Source: Novilysobacter_A longmucuonensis
GTDB lineage: Bacteria > Pseudomonadota > Gammaproteobacteria > Xanthomonadales > Xanthomonadaceae
Direction of reading: 5' to 3'
Assembly: GCF_046600735.1 (NCBI RefSeq)
Contig: NZ_JBJMAW010000009.1
Span: 62,001-126,000, forward strand
Length of the DNA: 64,000 nucleotides
Both the position numbers and the translations under genes were made by a program. Below the pieces are notes generated by a model. The model saw nothing but the letters and a program-made list of their open reading frames with translations. It had not been told where the DNA came from and did no database searches. This document shows, in pieces, positions 1 to 10,551 of the stretch. Position 1 is the stretch's first letter. The number at the start of each line of letters is the position of its first letter.

Positions 1-2
1 CC

Positions 3-1004
3 GACGACCTGTACGTGCCGGAGGTGATCTGGTCGCACACCGGCGAGCGTGCGCTGACCCTGGAACGCGTGCGCGGCATTCCCTCCGATGACATCGAGGC
101 GCTCGACGCCGCCGGCATCGACCGCCACGCACTCGCCGCCAAGGGCGTGCGGGTGTTCTACACCCAGGTGTTCCGCGACAACTTCTTCCATGCCGATGCG
201 CACGCCGGCAACATCTGGGTTGACAGCGATCCGGCGCGCCGCGCCAACCCGCGTTTCATCGCGCTGGACTTCGGCATCATGGGCCAGCTCTCCGACGAGG
301 ATCAGTACTACCTCGCCGAGAACTTCATGGCGATCTTCAACCGCGACTACCGCCGCATCGCCGAGCTGCACGTGCAGGCCGGCTGGATGCCGGCGCACGT
401 GCGGATCGACGAGCTGGAGGCGGCCACGCGCGCGGTGTGCGAGCCGTACTTCACCCGGCCGCTCAGCGAGATCTCGCTGGCCGAGGTGCTGGTCAAGCTG
501 TTCCGCACCGCGCAGCGCTACGAGCTCACGCTGCAGCCGCAGCTGATCCTGTTGCAGAAGACCCTGCTCAACATCGAGGGGGTGGGGCGCCTGCTCGATC
601 CGAAACTCGACATCTGGGCGGTCGCGCAGCCGGTGCTGCAGCGAATCCTGGTCGAGCGCTATAGCCCCAGGCGGCTGGCCTCGGAATTCCGCAAGCGCCT
701 GCCGGAGCTGGTGACCCACGCCCCGCAGATGCCGCGGCTGCTGCACGCCTGGCTGACCCAGCAGGTCGAGGGGCGGCACGAGCTGCGGATGCGCTCGGAG
801 GATCTGGCCGAGCTGTCGCGAGCGGTCCACGCGGCGCAGCGGCGCACGGTCGCGGCGATCCTCGGCATGGGGCTGCTGATCGTGGCGGTGGTGCTGTACG
901 GGATGGATGCCGGCGGACCTCGGCTGTGGTCGGTCCCGGCGTCGTCGTGGATCGCCGGCCTTGGCGGGCTGTGGGCGCTGCTGGCGGCCTGGCCACGGCG
1001 TTGA
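3..1004 (+). CDS. ubiB: AarF/UbiB-family atypical kinase, 3' part
   Basis: The reading frame is open at the left window edge, so only the C-terminal part (about 333 codons) is present. Visible kinase-like motifs are DNFFHADAHAGNIWV (catalytic/metal loop) and ALDFGIMG (DFG-type metal site). A hydrophobic C-terminal hairpin spans about the last 50 residues, the usual membrane anchor of UbiB proteins. The family is an ATPase-like accessory factor for ubiquinone biosynthesis at the inner membrane. Other ABC1/AarF paralogues exist in proteobacteria, so the exact symbol is likely but not certain. The next gene starts 26 bp downstream. Confidence 0.85.
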   Translation, partial: DDLYVPEVIWSHTGERALTLERVRGIPSDDIEALDAAGIDRHALAAKGVRVFYTQVFRDNFFHADAHAGNIWVDSDPARRANPRFIALDFGIMGQLSDEDQYYLAENFMAIFNRDYRRIAELHVQAGWMPAHVRIDELEAATRAVCEPYFTRPLSEISLAEVLVKLFRTAQRYELTLQPQLILLQKTLLNIEGVGRLLDPKLDIWAVAQPVLQRILVERYSPRRLASEFRKRLPELVTHAPQMPRLLHAWLTQQVEGRHELRMRSEDLAELSRAVHAAQRRTVAAILGMGLLIVAVVLYGMDAGGPRLWSVPASSWIAGLGGLWALLAAWPRR

Positions 1005-1030
1005 GCTGACCCTCCCGCCCGAGCTGCTGC

Positions 1031-1783
1031 GTGCGCATGCCCGAACCGCCACCATCCGCCGCGTCGTGCGCGACCGCCTTGCCGGTGCTGTACGCCGACG
1101 ATGCGCTTGCGGTGGTCGACAAGTCCGCCGGGCTGATGGTCCACGACAGCGCGCTCGCCCGCGGCGAGACCGACTTTGCCGCCGACCGCCTGCGCGAGCA
1201 GTTCGGCAGGCCGATCTTCCTGGTGCACCGGCTTGACCGCGCGACCAGCGGCTGCCTGCTGCTGGCATTCGATCGGGAGACCGCATCGAGGCTCGGCAAG
1301 ATGCTGATGTCGCAGGAGGTCGAGCCCGGCGGCGCGTTCGAGAAAGACTACTGGGCGATCTGCCGCGGCTGGCCGGCGCCGGAGTTCGAGGTCGACCACG
1401 CGCTGGACGGCGGGCCCGGCAAACCGCTGAAGAAGCCGGCGGTCACGCGCTTCCAGCGCCTGGCGACCACCGAACTGGCGCTACCGTCATCGGGCTTCGA
1501 CACTTCACGCTATGCGCTGCTGCGCGCGCAACCGCAGACCGGCCGCTTCCGTCAGATCCGGCGGCATCTCAAGCATGTCTCGCATCACCTGATCGGCGAC
1601 AGCAGCCATGGCGACGGCCGCCACAACCGCAACTTCCGCACGCTCGGGATCCACCGAATGTTGCTGCATGCGCAGCGGCTGACGTTCACGCATCCGCACA
1701 CTGGCACGCGCATCCAGGTGCAGGCGCCGCCGGATGTGCAGTTCGAACGCGCGCTGGCGTTGTTCGAAGGCGGCGTCACGTAG
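1031..1783 (+). CDS. truC: RluA-family pseudouridine synthase, TruC-like
   Basis: A 250-residue RluA-type pseudouridine synthase. The catalytic-Asp motif is HRLDRATSG, and QPQTGRFRQIRRH matches the conserved RNA-binding and C-terminal core. There is no N-terminal S4 domain, and the short length fits TruC, which modifies U65 of some tRNAs; assignment among the short RluA members is inferred from length and motifs. The start is either GTG 1031 or ATG 1037, and nothing decides between them. Confidence 0.8.
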   Translation: MRMPEPPPSAASCATALPVLYADDALAVVDKSAGLMVHDSALARGETDFAADRLREQFGRPIFLVHRLDRATSGCLLLAFDRETASRLGKMLMSQEVEPGGAFEKDYWAICRGWPAPEFEVDHALDGGPGKPLKKPAVTRFQRLATTELALPSSGFDTSRYALLRAQPQTGRFRQIRRHLKHVSHHLIGDSSHGDGRHNRNFRTLGIHRMLLHAQRLTFTHPHTGTRIQVQAPPDVQFERALALFEGGVT

Positions 1784-1801
1784 AGCCGAGCTTGCTCGGC
1801 T
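1784..1801. repeat. Short perfect hairpin after truC
   Basis: AGCCGAGC-TT-GCTCGGCT forms an 8-bp stem with a 2-nt loop directly after the truC stop codon. There is no U-tract, so this is more likely a REP-type palindrome than a classical terminator, although it may protect the 3' end of the message. Confidence 0.55.
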
Positions 1802-1986
1802 GCTCTTCCGGCCGCGCATCGCAGCCGCGGCTGGCGCGACGACTGCGAAGGGCGGAGCGAATCTCCCCCAATCCCTCTTTTCCAAAGAGGGGAGCCAGGC
1901 GGTGGCCGCAGAAGATCGAGCGCAACGAAATCCATCGACAAGGGCCGAGGATTCTCTGTTCGCGCCGTCTCGCTTAAAGTCGGCGC

Positions 1987-2409
1987 ATGTCCGACGCTGT
2001 GCCCGCCCTGACCATCCCCGAGGCCGAGTTGGCCGAGCGCTTCGTGCGTTCGGCCGGGCCGGGCGGGCAGAACGTCAACAAGGTTGCCACGGCGGTCGAG
2101 CTGCGCTTCGACATCGCCGGTTCGCCCTCTTTGCCCGAGCCGGTGCGCGAGCGGCTGCTGGCCAAGCGCGACCGCCGGGTCACCGGCGATGGCGTGCTGG
2201 TGATCAACGCGCAGCGTTTCCGCACCCAGGAGCGCAACCGCCAGGACGCACGCGAGCGGCTGGCGGTGTTCATCGACAGCGGCTTGCGTGCTCCGAAGAA
2301 GCGTGTCGCTACCCGGCCCACCCGCGGCTCCAAGGAGCGCCGGCTGGGTGCCAAGCGCGAGCGCAGCACGATCAAGCGCGGCCGCGGCACCCAGCGCGAC
2401 TGGGACTGA
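1987..2409 (+). CDS. arfB: Peptidyl-tRNA hydrolase ArfB (ribosome rescue)
   Basis: A 140-residue class-I-release-factor-like protein. The GGQ motif (GPGGQNVNK, about residues 24-32) hydrolyses peptidyl-tRNA. The C-terminal tail is Arg/Lys-rich and, in this family, enters the empty mRNA channel of stalled ribosomes. The length equals that of E. coli ArfB/YaeJ. Full-length RF1 or RF2 is excluded because the codon-recognition domains are absent. Confidence 0.9.
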   Translation: MSDAVPALTIPEAELAERFVRSAGPGGQNVNKVATAVELRFDIAGSPSLPEPVRERLLAKRDRRVTGDGVLVINAQRFRTQERNRQDARERLAVFIDSGLRAPKKRVATRPTRGSKERRLGAKRERSTIKRGRGTQRDWD

Positions 2410-2419
2410 GGGCGATCGC

Positions 2420-3043
2420 TTGAGCCACCGCAGCGACGACGACACCGCCGCCCGCGTCGTGCTTGCGCTGCCGCCGAATGCGCCGCGGGTGCGGCCCAAT
2501 CGCATGACCCGCTGGATCGGCCGCACCGCGCTGCGGCTGGGTGGCTGGCGCATGGTCGGTGCGTTCCCGGACATCCCCAAGCTGGTGCTGATCGGGGCGC
2601 CGCACTCCTCCAACTGGGACGGGGTGTGGGGCTTCGCGGCCAAGATGGCGCTCGGGTTGGACATCAAGATCCTCGGCAAGGATTCGCTGTTCCGGGTGCC
2701 GGGGCTGGGCTGGCTGTTGCGCAGGTTCGGTGTGATCCCGGTCGACCGCAGCGCCCCGCACGGGGTGGTCGAGCAGATGGCGGCGATGATCCACGGCGTC
2801 GACCGGCTGTGGCTGGGGCTCGCGCCGGAAGGCACGCGTCGGCCGGTGGAGCGCTGGAAGTCGGGGTTCTGGAAAATCGCCGCGGCCGCCGACGTGCCGG
2901 TGCTGCCGGCGTACTTCCACTATCCCGACCGGGTCATCGGCATCGGCGAGCCGTTCGTGCTGGGCCGCGACATGGCCGCTGACATCGAGCGGATCCGCGC
3001 CTGGTACCGACCCTGGCGCGGCAAATACCACGGCACGCCCTGA
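2420..3043 (+). CDS. 1-acyl-glycerol-3-phosphate acyltransferase-like protein
   Basis: A PlsC-type acyltransferase of about 207 residues. HSSNWD matches the HX4D catalytic motif, and APEGTRRP matches the EGTR substrate-phosphate motif. It probably acylates a lysophospholipid or a similar acceptor at the membrane; the substrate cannot be read from sequence. The start is uncertain: TTG 2420 lies behind a GAGGG sequence, while ATG 2504 would give 179 residues with both motifs intact. It begins 10 bp after arfB. Confidence 0.75.
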   Translation: MSHRSDDDTAARVVLALPPNAPRVRPNRMTRWIGRTALRLGGWRMVGAFPDIPKLVLIGAPHSSNWDGVWGFAAKMALGLDIKILGKDSLFRVPGLGWLLRRFGVIPVDRSAPHGVVEQMAAMIHGVDRLWLGLAPEGTRRPVERWKSGFWKIAAAADVPVLPAYFHYPDRVIGIGEPFVLGRDMAADIERIRAWYRPWRGKYHGTP

Positions 3044-3252
3044 GGCCGGCTGCCTGCGGGCCGCGCGACGGCGGCCGGGCGGCCTGAAACGGTTGTTGGC
3101 ACGGTCTTTGCTCAAAGGCTCTACTGCCACGTGGGATTCCAGCGCCGAGTGCGCGCTACACCCGGCCAGCGCGACCGGGGTCGCCAGTCGCGTCGCCGAC
3201 CAGGAGAGGGCGCCGTCATCCAGCAGCCATCCAGTCCGTTCCAGTCCTGGGC

Positions 3253-4722
3253 ATGCATGCGGCCGCGCATGCGCCCATGGACTCTGGCTGCATGACGGGC
3301 AGCGCGTCCCTGTTCGTGCTCGGTCCGAACACGCTGTTGAGCGCGGTCGGCCTGTTGCGCGGCCCGGACCCGACCGTGCCGACGCCGGCCGAGCGCTGGC
3401 AGGACGCGCGGGTCGAGGTGGTCATCGCCGCTGATCGCCAGCAGCACGACATCGTCTACTGCCTGGCCGGATTGCTGCGCCAGAGCCTGCGCCCGGAGTC
3501 GGTGGTGCTGATCGACGACGGCGGTTCCGATCGCGACGGCACCGCCCAGATCGCCCGCGAGTTCGCCCGCGCCAACGGGCTGAAGCTCAGCGTGATCGAG
3601 CAGACGTGGTCCTTCGGCAGGACCAGCACGATCAAGCGCCAGGCGCGCGAGTTCAAGGGCGATGTGCAGGTAGTGCTGGATGCCGGCACCGTGCTGGAGT
3701 CGCCCGATTACATCGAACGCTGCGTGCGCGAGCTGTACCAGGGCGTCGGCATCGCCAGCGCCTGCGGCACCTTGTTGCCGCTGCGCGGCCACGACCGACG
3801 CCGTTGGGCGCAAAGCGCGGAATTCGCGCGTTGGATCGGCCAGGACGTGTACCTCGACCCGGCGCTGCGCCGCGACTGGCTGCACCGGCTGCTGTGGTGG
3901 ATGGGCAACAGCTATCGCGAGAGCGTGGGCGCGGTGCAGCAGCGCTTCTTCAATCGCGGGCACATGGCCCTGTTCGGCGGTATCGGCCACCCGGTGGGCG
4001 CTGCGGTGGCATACCGGCGGCAGTATCTGAAGGACCTGTTCGATCGCTACGAGCCGCTGTACGGCGACGAGTTGACCGCGCTGCCCGACCTGTTCATCGC
4101 CTTTGCCCTGAGCAACGAGGGCTACCGCAACGTGCAGGTGGCGGAGGTGCAGGCCCGCGCGCTCGGTCCGGAGATCCAGCACATGCCGCAGCTCACGTGG
4201 CGCGCGATCGCGGCGTTCCTGCAAAGCTGCCGCGATTTCGACGGGCTGCTGCGCACCCCGCTGAGATGGCCGCGCCGCTGGTGGCGGCAACGCCGCGACC
4301 GCGCCCGCGCGCAGGCGCCGCGCTGGCGCGACGCGCGCCGGATCGCCGAGGCCTACCGGCAACCGTTCGGCGAGCGGCTGACCCGGCAGCAGGGCCGGCC
4401 GATCGGCTGGGCGCTGTTTTTCGTCGCGATCGAGAAGATCGCGTTTCCGCTCGGCCTGCTGCTGCTGGCCGCGTCGGGCTGGTGGCTCGCGCTGGCGCTG
4501 ATCATCGCCGCGGAGTGCCTGCTGAGCCTGGGCGTGCTGCTCGCCGTCTCGCCCAGCGCGCCGGCGAGGACCCTGCTCAAGGGCGTGCTGACCATCCCGC
4601 TGCGCTATGGCCTGATGCTGGTCGAGCTGGTCACGGTGGTCGATTTCATCCTGCGGCGCCCGGTGCGCACCGACCGGCGCCGGCAGCGTGATCTGGAAAG
4701 TCTCGAAGACCCCAACACGTAG
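3253..4722 (+). CDS. Family 2-like glycosyltransferase with C-terminal membrane segments
   Basis: A 489-residue protein. A GT-A nucleotide-sugar-binding region starts near residue 53, with the VVLIDDGGSDRDG signature (about residues 83-95) and a later VVLDAGT that probably corresponds to the DxD area. Two hydrophobic helices near residues 395-440 suggest inner-membrane anchoring. The fold predicts sugar transfer to a lipid or polysaccharide acceptor; donor and acceptor are unknown. The start could also be ATG 3277 or 3292. No operon partner is evident. Confidence 0.7.
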   Translation: MHAAAHAPMDSGCMTGSASLFVLGPNTLLSAVGLLRGPDPTVPTPAERWQDARVEVVIAADRQQHDIVYCLAGLLRQSLRPESVVLIDDGGSDRDGTAQIAREFARANGLKLSVIEQTWSFGRTSTIKRQAREFKGDVQVVLDAGTVLESPDYIERCVRELYQGVGIASACGTLLPLRGHDRRRWAQSAEFARWIGQDVYLDPALRRDWLHRLLWWMGNSYRESVGAVQQRFFNRGHMALFGGIGHPVGAAVAYRRQYLKDLFDRYEPLYGDELTALPDLFIAFALSNEGYRNVQVAEVQARALGPEIQHMPQLTWRAIAAFLQSCRDFDGLLRTPLRWPRRWWRQRRDRARAQAPRWRDARRIAEAYRQPFGERLTRQQGRPIGWALFFVAIEKIAFPLGLLLLAASGWWLALALIIAAECLLSLGVLLAVSPSAPARTLLKGVLTIPLRYGLMLVELVTVVDFILRRPVRTDRRRQRDLESLEDPNT

Positions 4723-4853
4723 GAGCGGCTTCAGCCGCGAACCCGAACCGGTATCCGGCGTGGCCGGAATCCAAGGCGCACCCTATGCGTCTTGTATAGA
4801 GGCTTGGCGGCGTCGCGGCTGGTCCAGAAGCTCGCGGCTGAAGCCGCTCCTAC
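4719..4853. repeat. Paired REP palindrome (TAGGAGCGGCTTCAGCCGC type)
   Basis: An outward copy of TAGGAGCGGCTTCAGCCGC at 4719-4740 and its inverse at 4832-4853 flank about 90 bp. Each arm is itself a palindrome (GCGGCTTCAGCCGC), the structure of REP doublets. It lies between convergent genes and runs up to the stop codon of the LysR gene. Confidence 0.9.
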
Positions 4854-5767
4854 GACACCTGCGGCCTGACCAGCTCGCTGAACGCACGCGCCTGCGGGCT
4901 CAGGTACTTGCCCTTGCGCACCACCACGCCGTAACTGCGCGACGGGAAATACTCGGCCAGCGAGCGCGCCGCCAGCCGCTGGCGGTCGGCGTCGGTCAGG
5001 CAGATCGCGGTGACGATGCTGATGCCCAGGCCCATCGCGACGTACTGCTTGATCACCTCCCAGCCGCCGACCTCCAGCGCCACGGTGTAGGGCACGCGGT
5101 TCTGGTGGAACACCAGATCGACCATGCGGTAGGTGGTCAGGCGCTGCGGTGGCAGGATCAGGCCGTACGGCGAGAGGTCGTCGAGCCGCAGCTGCGCCTT
5201 CTGCGCGAGCGGGTGGTCGGGCGGGGTGATCAGCATCGGCTCGAACTGGTACATCGGCGTGTAGTCCAGATCGCCGGGCACGTCGAGCATCGAGCCGACC
5301 GCCAGGTCGACCCCGTCGGCGCGCAGCAGGTCCAGCCCGCTGGCGCCGGTGACGTTGTGCAGGCTGAGCCGCACCTTCGGATGGGCGGTGCGGAACGCCT
5401 CGATGATCCGCGGCAGCAGGTAGAGGATGGTCGAGCTGCCGGCGGCGACGTTGAGCTCGCCGGCATCGAGCCCGCGCAGGCGCTCGCGGAACGCCCCGTC
5501 GAGCCCATCGATGCCCTCCACCAGCGGCCGCGCCAGCTCGTACAGCGCCTCGCCCTCGGCGGTCATGACCAGCCGGCGGCCGCTGCGCTCCAGCAGGCGC
5601 ACGCCGGTCTCGCGCTCCAGCGCCTGCAACTGCAGCGTCACCGCCGGCTGGCTCAAAAACAGCGCCTCGGCCGCCCGCGACACCGAGCCCAGCCGCGCGG
5701 TCTGGCAGAACGCCCGCAGCGGCTTGAGACGGTCGCCCTTGTAGGCAAAGCGGGGGTGGCTGGGCAT
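4850..5767 (-). CDS. LysR-family transcriptional regulator (CysB-like)
   Basis: A 305-residue LysR protein. The N-terminal winged HTH covers about residues 15-70 (ARLGSVSRAAEALFLSQPAV) and is followed by the effector-binding domain. The conserved ATG start is at 5767. It is divergent from aceB, with about 225 bp between the starts. In Xanthomonadaceae a LysR gene next to the glyoxylate-shunt genes is a plausible regulator of them, but that role is inference. The last codons overlap the REP doublet. Confidence 0.88.
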   Translation of the reverse strand: MPSHPRFAYKGDRLKPLRAFCQTARLGSVSRAAEALFLSQPAVTLQLQALERETGVRLLERSGRRLVMTAEGEALYELARPLVEGIDGLDGAFRERLRGLDAGELNVAAGSSTILYLLPRIIEAFRTAHPKVRLSLHNVTGASGLDLLRADGVDLAVGSMLDVPGDLDYTPMYQFEPMLITPPDHPLAQKAQLRLDDLSPYGLILPPQRLTTYRMVDLVFHQNRVPYTVALEVGGWEVIKQYVAMGLGISIVTAICLTDADRQRLAARSLAEYFPSRSYGVVVRKGKYLSPQARAFSELVRPQVS

Positions 5768-5798
5768 TGGTGCGGATCCGGGTCGAGGGCGGCCCCCT

Positions 5799-5873
5799 GT
5801 AGGAGCGCCCCATGGGCGCGATGCTCTTCTGCCGAACGAAGCAAAAGCATCGCGCCCATGGGGCGCTCCTACA
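5799..5873. repeat. Paired REP palindrome (GGAGCGCCCCATGGGCGC type)
   Basis: TGTAGGAGCGCCCCATGGGC and its exact inverse bracket a 19-nt spacer; the arms extend to AGCAT on both sides. It lies in the LysR-aceB divergent region, so it may separate or shape the two promoters. Confidence 0.9.
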
Positions 5874-5991
5874 GGTTTCGCGGGAGTTATAAGGTCATCT
5901 AATAGCTATCATTGATAAATCTTCATTGTCAAATACATGCCGCACACACAGGGTGGTCTTGACTGCAGGTCCCAGTCATACGGAGCCACCC

Positions 5992-7672
<1,681 letters not shown>

Positions 7673-7677
<5 letters not shown>

Positions 7678-7749
7678 GAGCGACGTAAGTCGCGACCTGC
7701 GCCATCCCGACCGACCGACCGACGAATCGCGACTCACGTCGCTCCTACA
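7673..7749. repeat. Paired REP palindrome (GGAGCGACGTAAGTCGC type)
   Basis: TGTAGGAGCGACGTAAGTCGC at the left and its near-inverse ending at 7749 form a doublet. The repeat supplies the aceB stop codon. Confidence 0.88.
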
Positions 7750-7808
7750 AAAAAACCTTCGCAAGGATCTCCCGATCACCACGCCCTCCCCACCGCCGAA
7801 TGCATTCC

Positions 7809-7883
7809 GTAGGAGCGGCTTCAGCCGCGAACCGGAACCGTCTGCTTGCGTTGCATCCGATCGCGGCTGAAGCCGCTCCTACA
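7809..7883. repeat. Paired REP palindrome (TAGGAGCGGCTTCAGCCGC type)
   Basis: The same family as the copy at 4719-4853, with the two arms about 30 bp apart. Together with the doublet at 7673 it fills most of the 260-bp aceB-aceA gap, which may attenuate or stabilise the intercistronic RNA. Confidence 0.9.
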
Positions 7884-7939
7884 AATCCCCGCACGACCCC
7901 CCCATGGCACGACCCCCCCCGAGACAAGGACCCGCCCCC

Positions 7940-9256
7940 ATGACCACGCCCCTGCCCACCGCCGAGCAACTCCGCCAGCAATGGCACACCGACCCGCGCT
8001 GGGCCGGCATCGAGCGCCCGTATTCGGCCGAAGACGTCGTGCGCCTGCGCGGCACCGTGCCGGTCGAGCATTCGCTGGCTTGCCTCGGCGCCGACAAGCT
8101 GTGGCATTCGCTGCAGACCGAGGACTTCGTCAACGCGCTCGGCGCGCTGACCGGCAACCAGGCCCTGCAGCAGGTCAAGGCCGGGCTCAAGGCGATCTAC
8201 CTGTCGGGCTGGCAGGTCGCGGCCGACGCCAACCTCGGCGGTCAGATGTACCCGGACCAGTCGCTGTACCCGGCCGACTCGGTACCGGCGGTGGTCAAGC
8301 GGATCAACAACACGCTGTTGCGTGCCGACCAGATCCAGTGCGCCGAGGGCGGGGCCGAGGGTCGCGAGCACATCGACTTCCTGCAGCCGATCGTGGCCGA
8401 CGCCGAAGCCGGCTTCGGCGGCGTGCTCAACGCGTTCGAACTGATGAAGGGCATGATCGAGGCCGGCGCGGCCGGCGTGCACTTCGAGGACCAGCTCGCC
8501 AGCGCCAAGAAGTGCGGACACATGGGCGGCAAGGTGCTGGTGCCGACCCGCGAGGCGGTCGAGAAGCTGGTCGCCGCGCGCCTGGCAAGCGATGTCATGG
8601 GCGTCCCGACGCTGATCGTCGCGCGCACCGACGCGGAGGCCGCCGACCTGCTGACCAGCGACATCGACCCCAACGATGCGCCGTTCACCACCGGCGAGCG
8701 CACCGCCGAAGGCTTCTACAAGACCCGCAAGGGCCTGGACCAGGCGATCAGCCGCGGCCTGGCATACGCACCGCACGCCGACCTGATCTGGTGCGAGACC
8801 GGCAAGCCCGACCTGGAGTTTGCGCGCAGGTTTGCCGAAGCCATCCACGCCCGCTATCCCGGCAAGCTGCTGGCCTACAACTGCTCGCCGAGCTTCAACT
8901 GGAAGAAGAACCTCGACGACGCGACCATCGCCAGATTCCAGACGGAGATCGCGACCTACGGCTACCGGTTCCAGTTCATCACCCTGGCGGGCTTCCACGC
9001 GCTGAATTACGGCATGTTCAACCTGGCCCACGGTTACGCGCGCCGGCAGATGAGCGCGTTCGTCGAGCTGCAGGAGGCCGAGTTCGCCGCCGCCGGCAAG
9101 GGCTTCACCGCGGTCAAGCACCAGCGCGAGGTCGGCACCGGCTATTTCGATGCGGTCACCCAGACCATCCAGGGTGCGCAGTCCTCCACCGTCGCGCTGA
9201 AGGGCTCGACCGAGGAGGAGCAGTTCGAACCGGCACGGGCCGCGGCGGCGGCCTGA
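7940..9256 (+). CDS. aceA: Isocitrate lyase
   Basis: A 438-residue isocitrate lyase (isocitrate to succinate + glyoxylate), the first step of the glyoxylate shunt. The catalytic signature KKCGHMGGKVL is present, as is WCETGKPDLEFARRFAEA. ATG 7940 follows AAGGA with good spacing. The length matches E. coli AceA (434). It works with aceB just upstream. Confidence 0.96.
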   Translation: MTTPLPTAEQLRQQWHTDPRWAGIERPYSAEDVVRLRGTVPVEHSLACLGADKLWHSLQTEDFVNALGALTGNQALQQVKAGLKAIYLSGWQVAADANLGGQMYPDQSLYPADSVPAVVKRINNTLLRADQIQCAEGGAEGREHIDFLQPIVADAEAGFGGVLNAFELMKGMIEAGAAGVHFEDQLASAKKCGHMGGKVLVPTREAVEKLVAARLASDVMGVPTLIVARTDAEAADLLTSDIDPNDAPFTTGERTAEGFYKTRKGLDQAISRGLAYAPHADLIWCETGKPDLEFARRFAEAIHARYPGKLLAYNCSPSFNWKKNLDDATIARFQTEIATYGYRFQFITLAGFHALNYGMFNLAHGYARRQMSAFVELQEAEFAAAGKGFTAVKHQREVGTGYFDAVTQTIQGAQSSTVALKGSTEEEQFEPARAAAAA

Positions 9257-9464
9257 AGGCAAGGCGAGAAGGCGGGCAGCGGTCGCAGCACCGCGGCGAA
9301 GCGGCGTGCTGTCGCAACCGCGCCGGCAGCCGGTGTAGGCGCCTCACCGACTCGTCTTGATCGCAGCGCGGGTCGCTATTCCGGTCAGGGGGTGGTGCTA
9401 TCCTGCGGACTGATGTCGTTCAGCTTCAGCTGCACGTCGACAGGATCCCGGGGGGGCGGCCGCG

Positions 9465-10541
9465 ATGACTCGCAACAAATTGGCGCCGACGCCCGCCGAT
9501 GGCCCGGCCCGCGCCGATCCCCAGGCCACATCGCCCGATCAGCCCACATCGCCCGATCTTGCGACCGCAGTGCTCACCTCGGCCGAATTCGAGCTGTTCG
9601 CGCAACTCGGCCGCCTGCGCCCGGTGGCGGCCGGCGAACGCTTGTTCCGCCGCGGCGATCTTGGCACCACCATGTACGTGGTCGGAAGCGGGGAAATCGA
9701 ACTGGATTTCGGCGAGGACCTGGTCGCCAAACGGCTCGGGCCTTGCGAGTTCTTCGGCGAACTCGGCCTGCTGATCGGCGACCACGCGCGCAGCGCCGAC
9801 GCCACCGCCACGGCCGATGGCGAATTGGTCGAACTGCGCCACGAAGAGTTCCAGCGCCTGGTCGACCGCGACCCCGGCCTGGTCTCCTATTTCCTGCGCC
9901 GCGCGATCATGCGCGTGGTGCTCAACGAGCAAGGCCTGATCCGCCGCCTGCGCCGCCGCAACCACGACCTGCAGACCGCGCTGGACAACCTGCACGCCAC
10001 CACCCACCAGCTCAACCAGACCGAACAGCTGGTGCGCACCGACGAGCTGACCGGGCTGTACAACCGCCGCGGCCTTGTCCTGCACCTGCAGGAGCGCCGC
10101 ACGGATGGCCCGGCCGGCGGCATGGGCCTGATCCTGGTCGATTGCGACCGCTTCAAACAGGTCAACGACGACCATGGCCATCTGGTCGGCGACCGGGTGC
10201 TGCAGAGCGTGGCCAACATCCTGCGTTCGGTGGTCGGCCCGGACGCTATCGCCTGCCGGCTCGGCGGCGACGAATTCTGCCTGCTGGTCCCTGCCGCCAC
10301 GCCCGCGGACGTGATGCGCTTCGCCAACTACATCGTGAGCACCGCCCAGCACCTGATGCAGGTGGCCGACGAGGCGGCAGCCGCACCGGCCATCTGCGCG
10401 CTCAGCGTCGGGGCCTGCCTGGGCGACCCGCAGGCGGACTGGAACGAGTGGTACGCCCAGGCCGACGCCGCGCTGTACCGGGCCAAGCGCCACGGCGGTG
10501 ACCGGGTCGAATGGCAGGACCTGCCGCCCACGCCGGCCTGA
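9465..10541 (+). CDS. Cyclic-nucleotide-binding / GGDEF diguanylate cyclase protein
   Basis: A 358-residue protein. A cNMP-binding (CRP-like) domain lies at about residues 35-150 (GECEFFGELGLLIGDHARSA-like block, here CEFFGELGLLIGD). A helical linker follows, then a GGDEF domain at about 185-350 with LGGDEF, expected to make c-di-GMP. It has no HTH, so it is a sensor-enzyme rather than a transcription factor. It lies 10 bp upstream of the cyclase-TPR gene on the same strand, so the two are probably cotranscribed. Confidence 0.88.
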   Translation: MTRNKLAPTPADGPARADPQATSPDQPTSPDLATAVLTSAEFELFAQLGRLRPVAAGERLFRRGDLGTTMYVVGSGEIELDFGEDLVAKRLGPCEFFGELGLLIGDHARSADATATADGELVELRHEEFQRLVDRDPGLVSYFLRRAIMRVVLNEQGLIRRLRRRNHDLQTALDNLHATTHQLNQTEQLVRTDELTGLYNRRGLVLHLQERRTDGPAGGMGLILVDCDRFKQVNDDHGHLVGDRVLQSVANILRSVVGPDAIACRLGGDEFCLLVPAATPADVMRFANYIVSTAQHLMQVADEAAAAPAICALSVGACLGDPQADWNEWYAQADAALYRAKRHGGDRVEWQDLPPTPA

Positions 10542-10551
10542 GCGCACCCGA

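Noticed and set aside
4731..5902. Long plus-strand frames opposite the LysR gene and other opposite-strand frames in GC-rich genes
   Set aside because: These are shadow frames typical of high-GC DNA, with no Shine-Dalgarno or domain signature.
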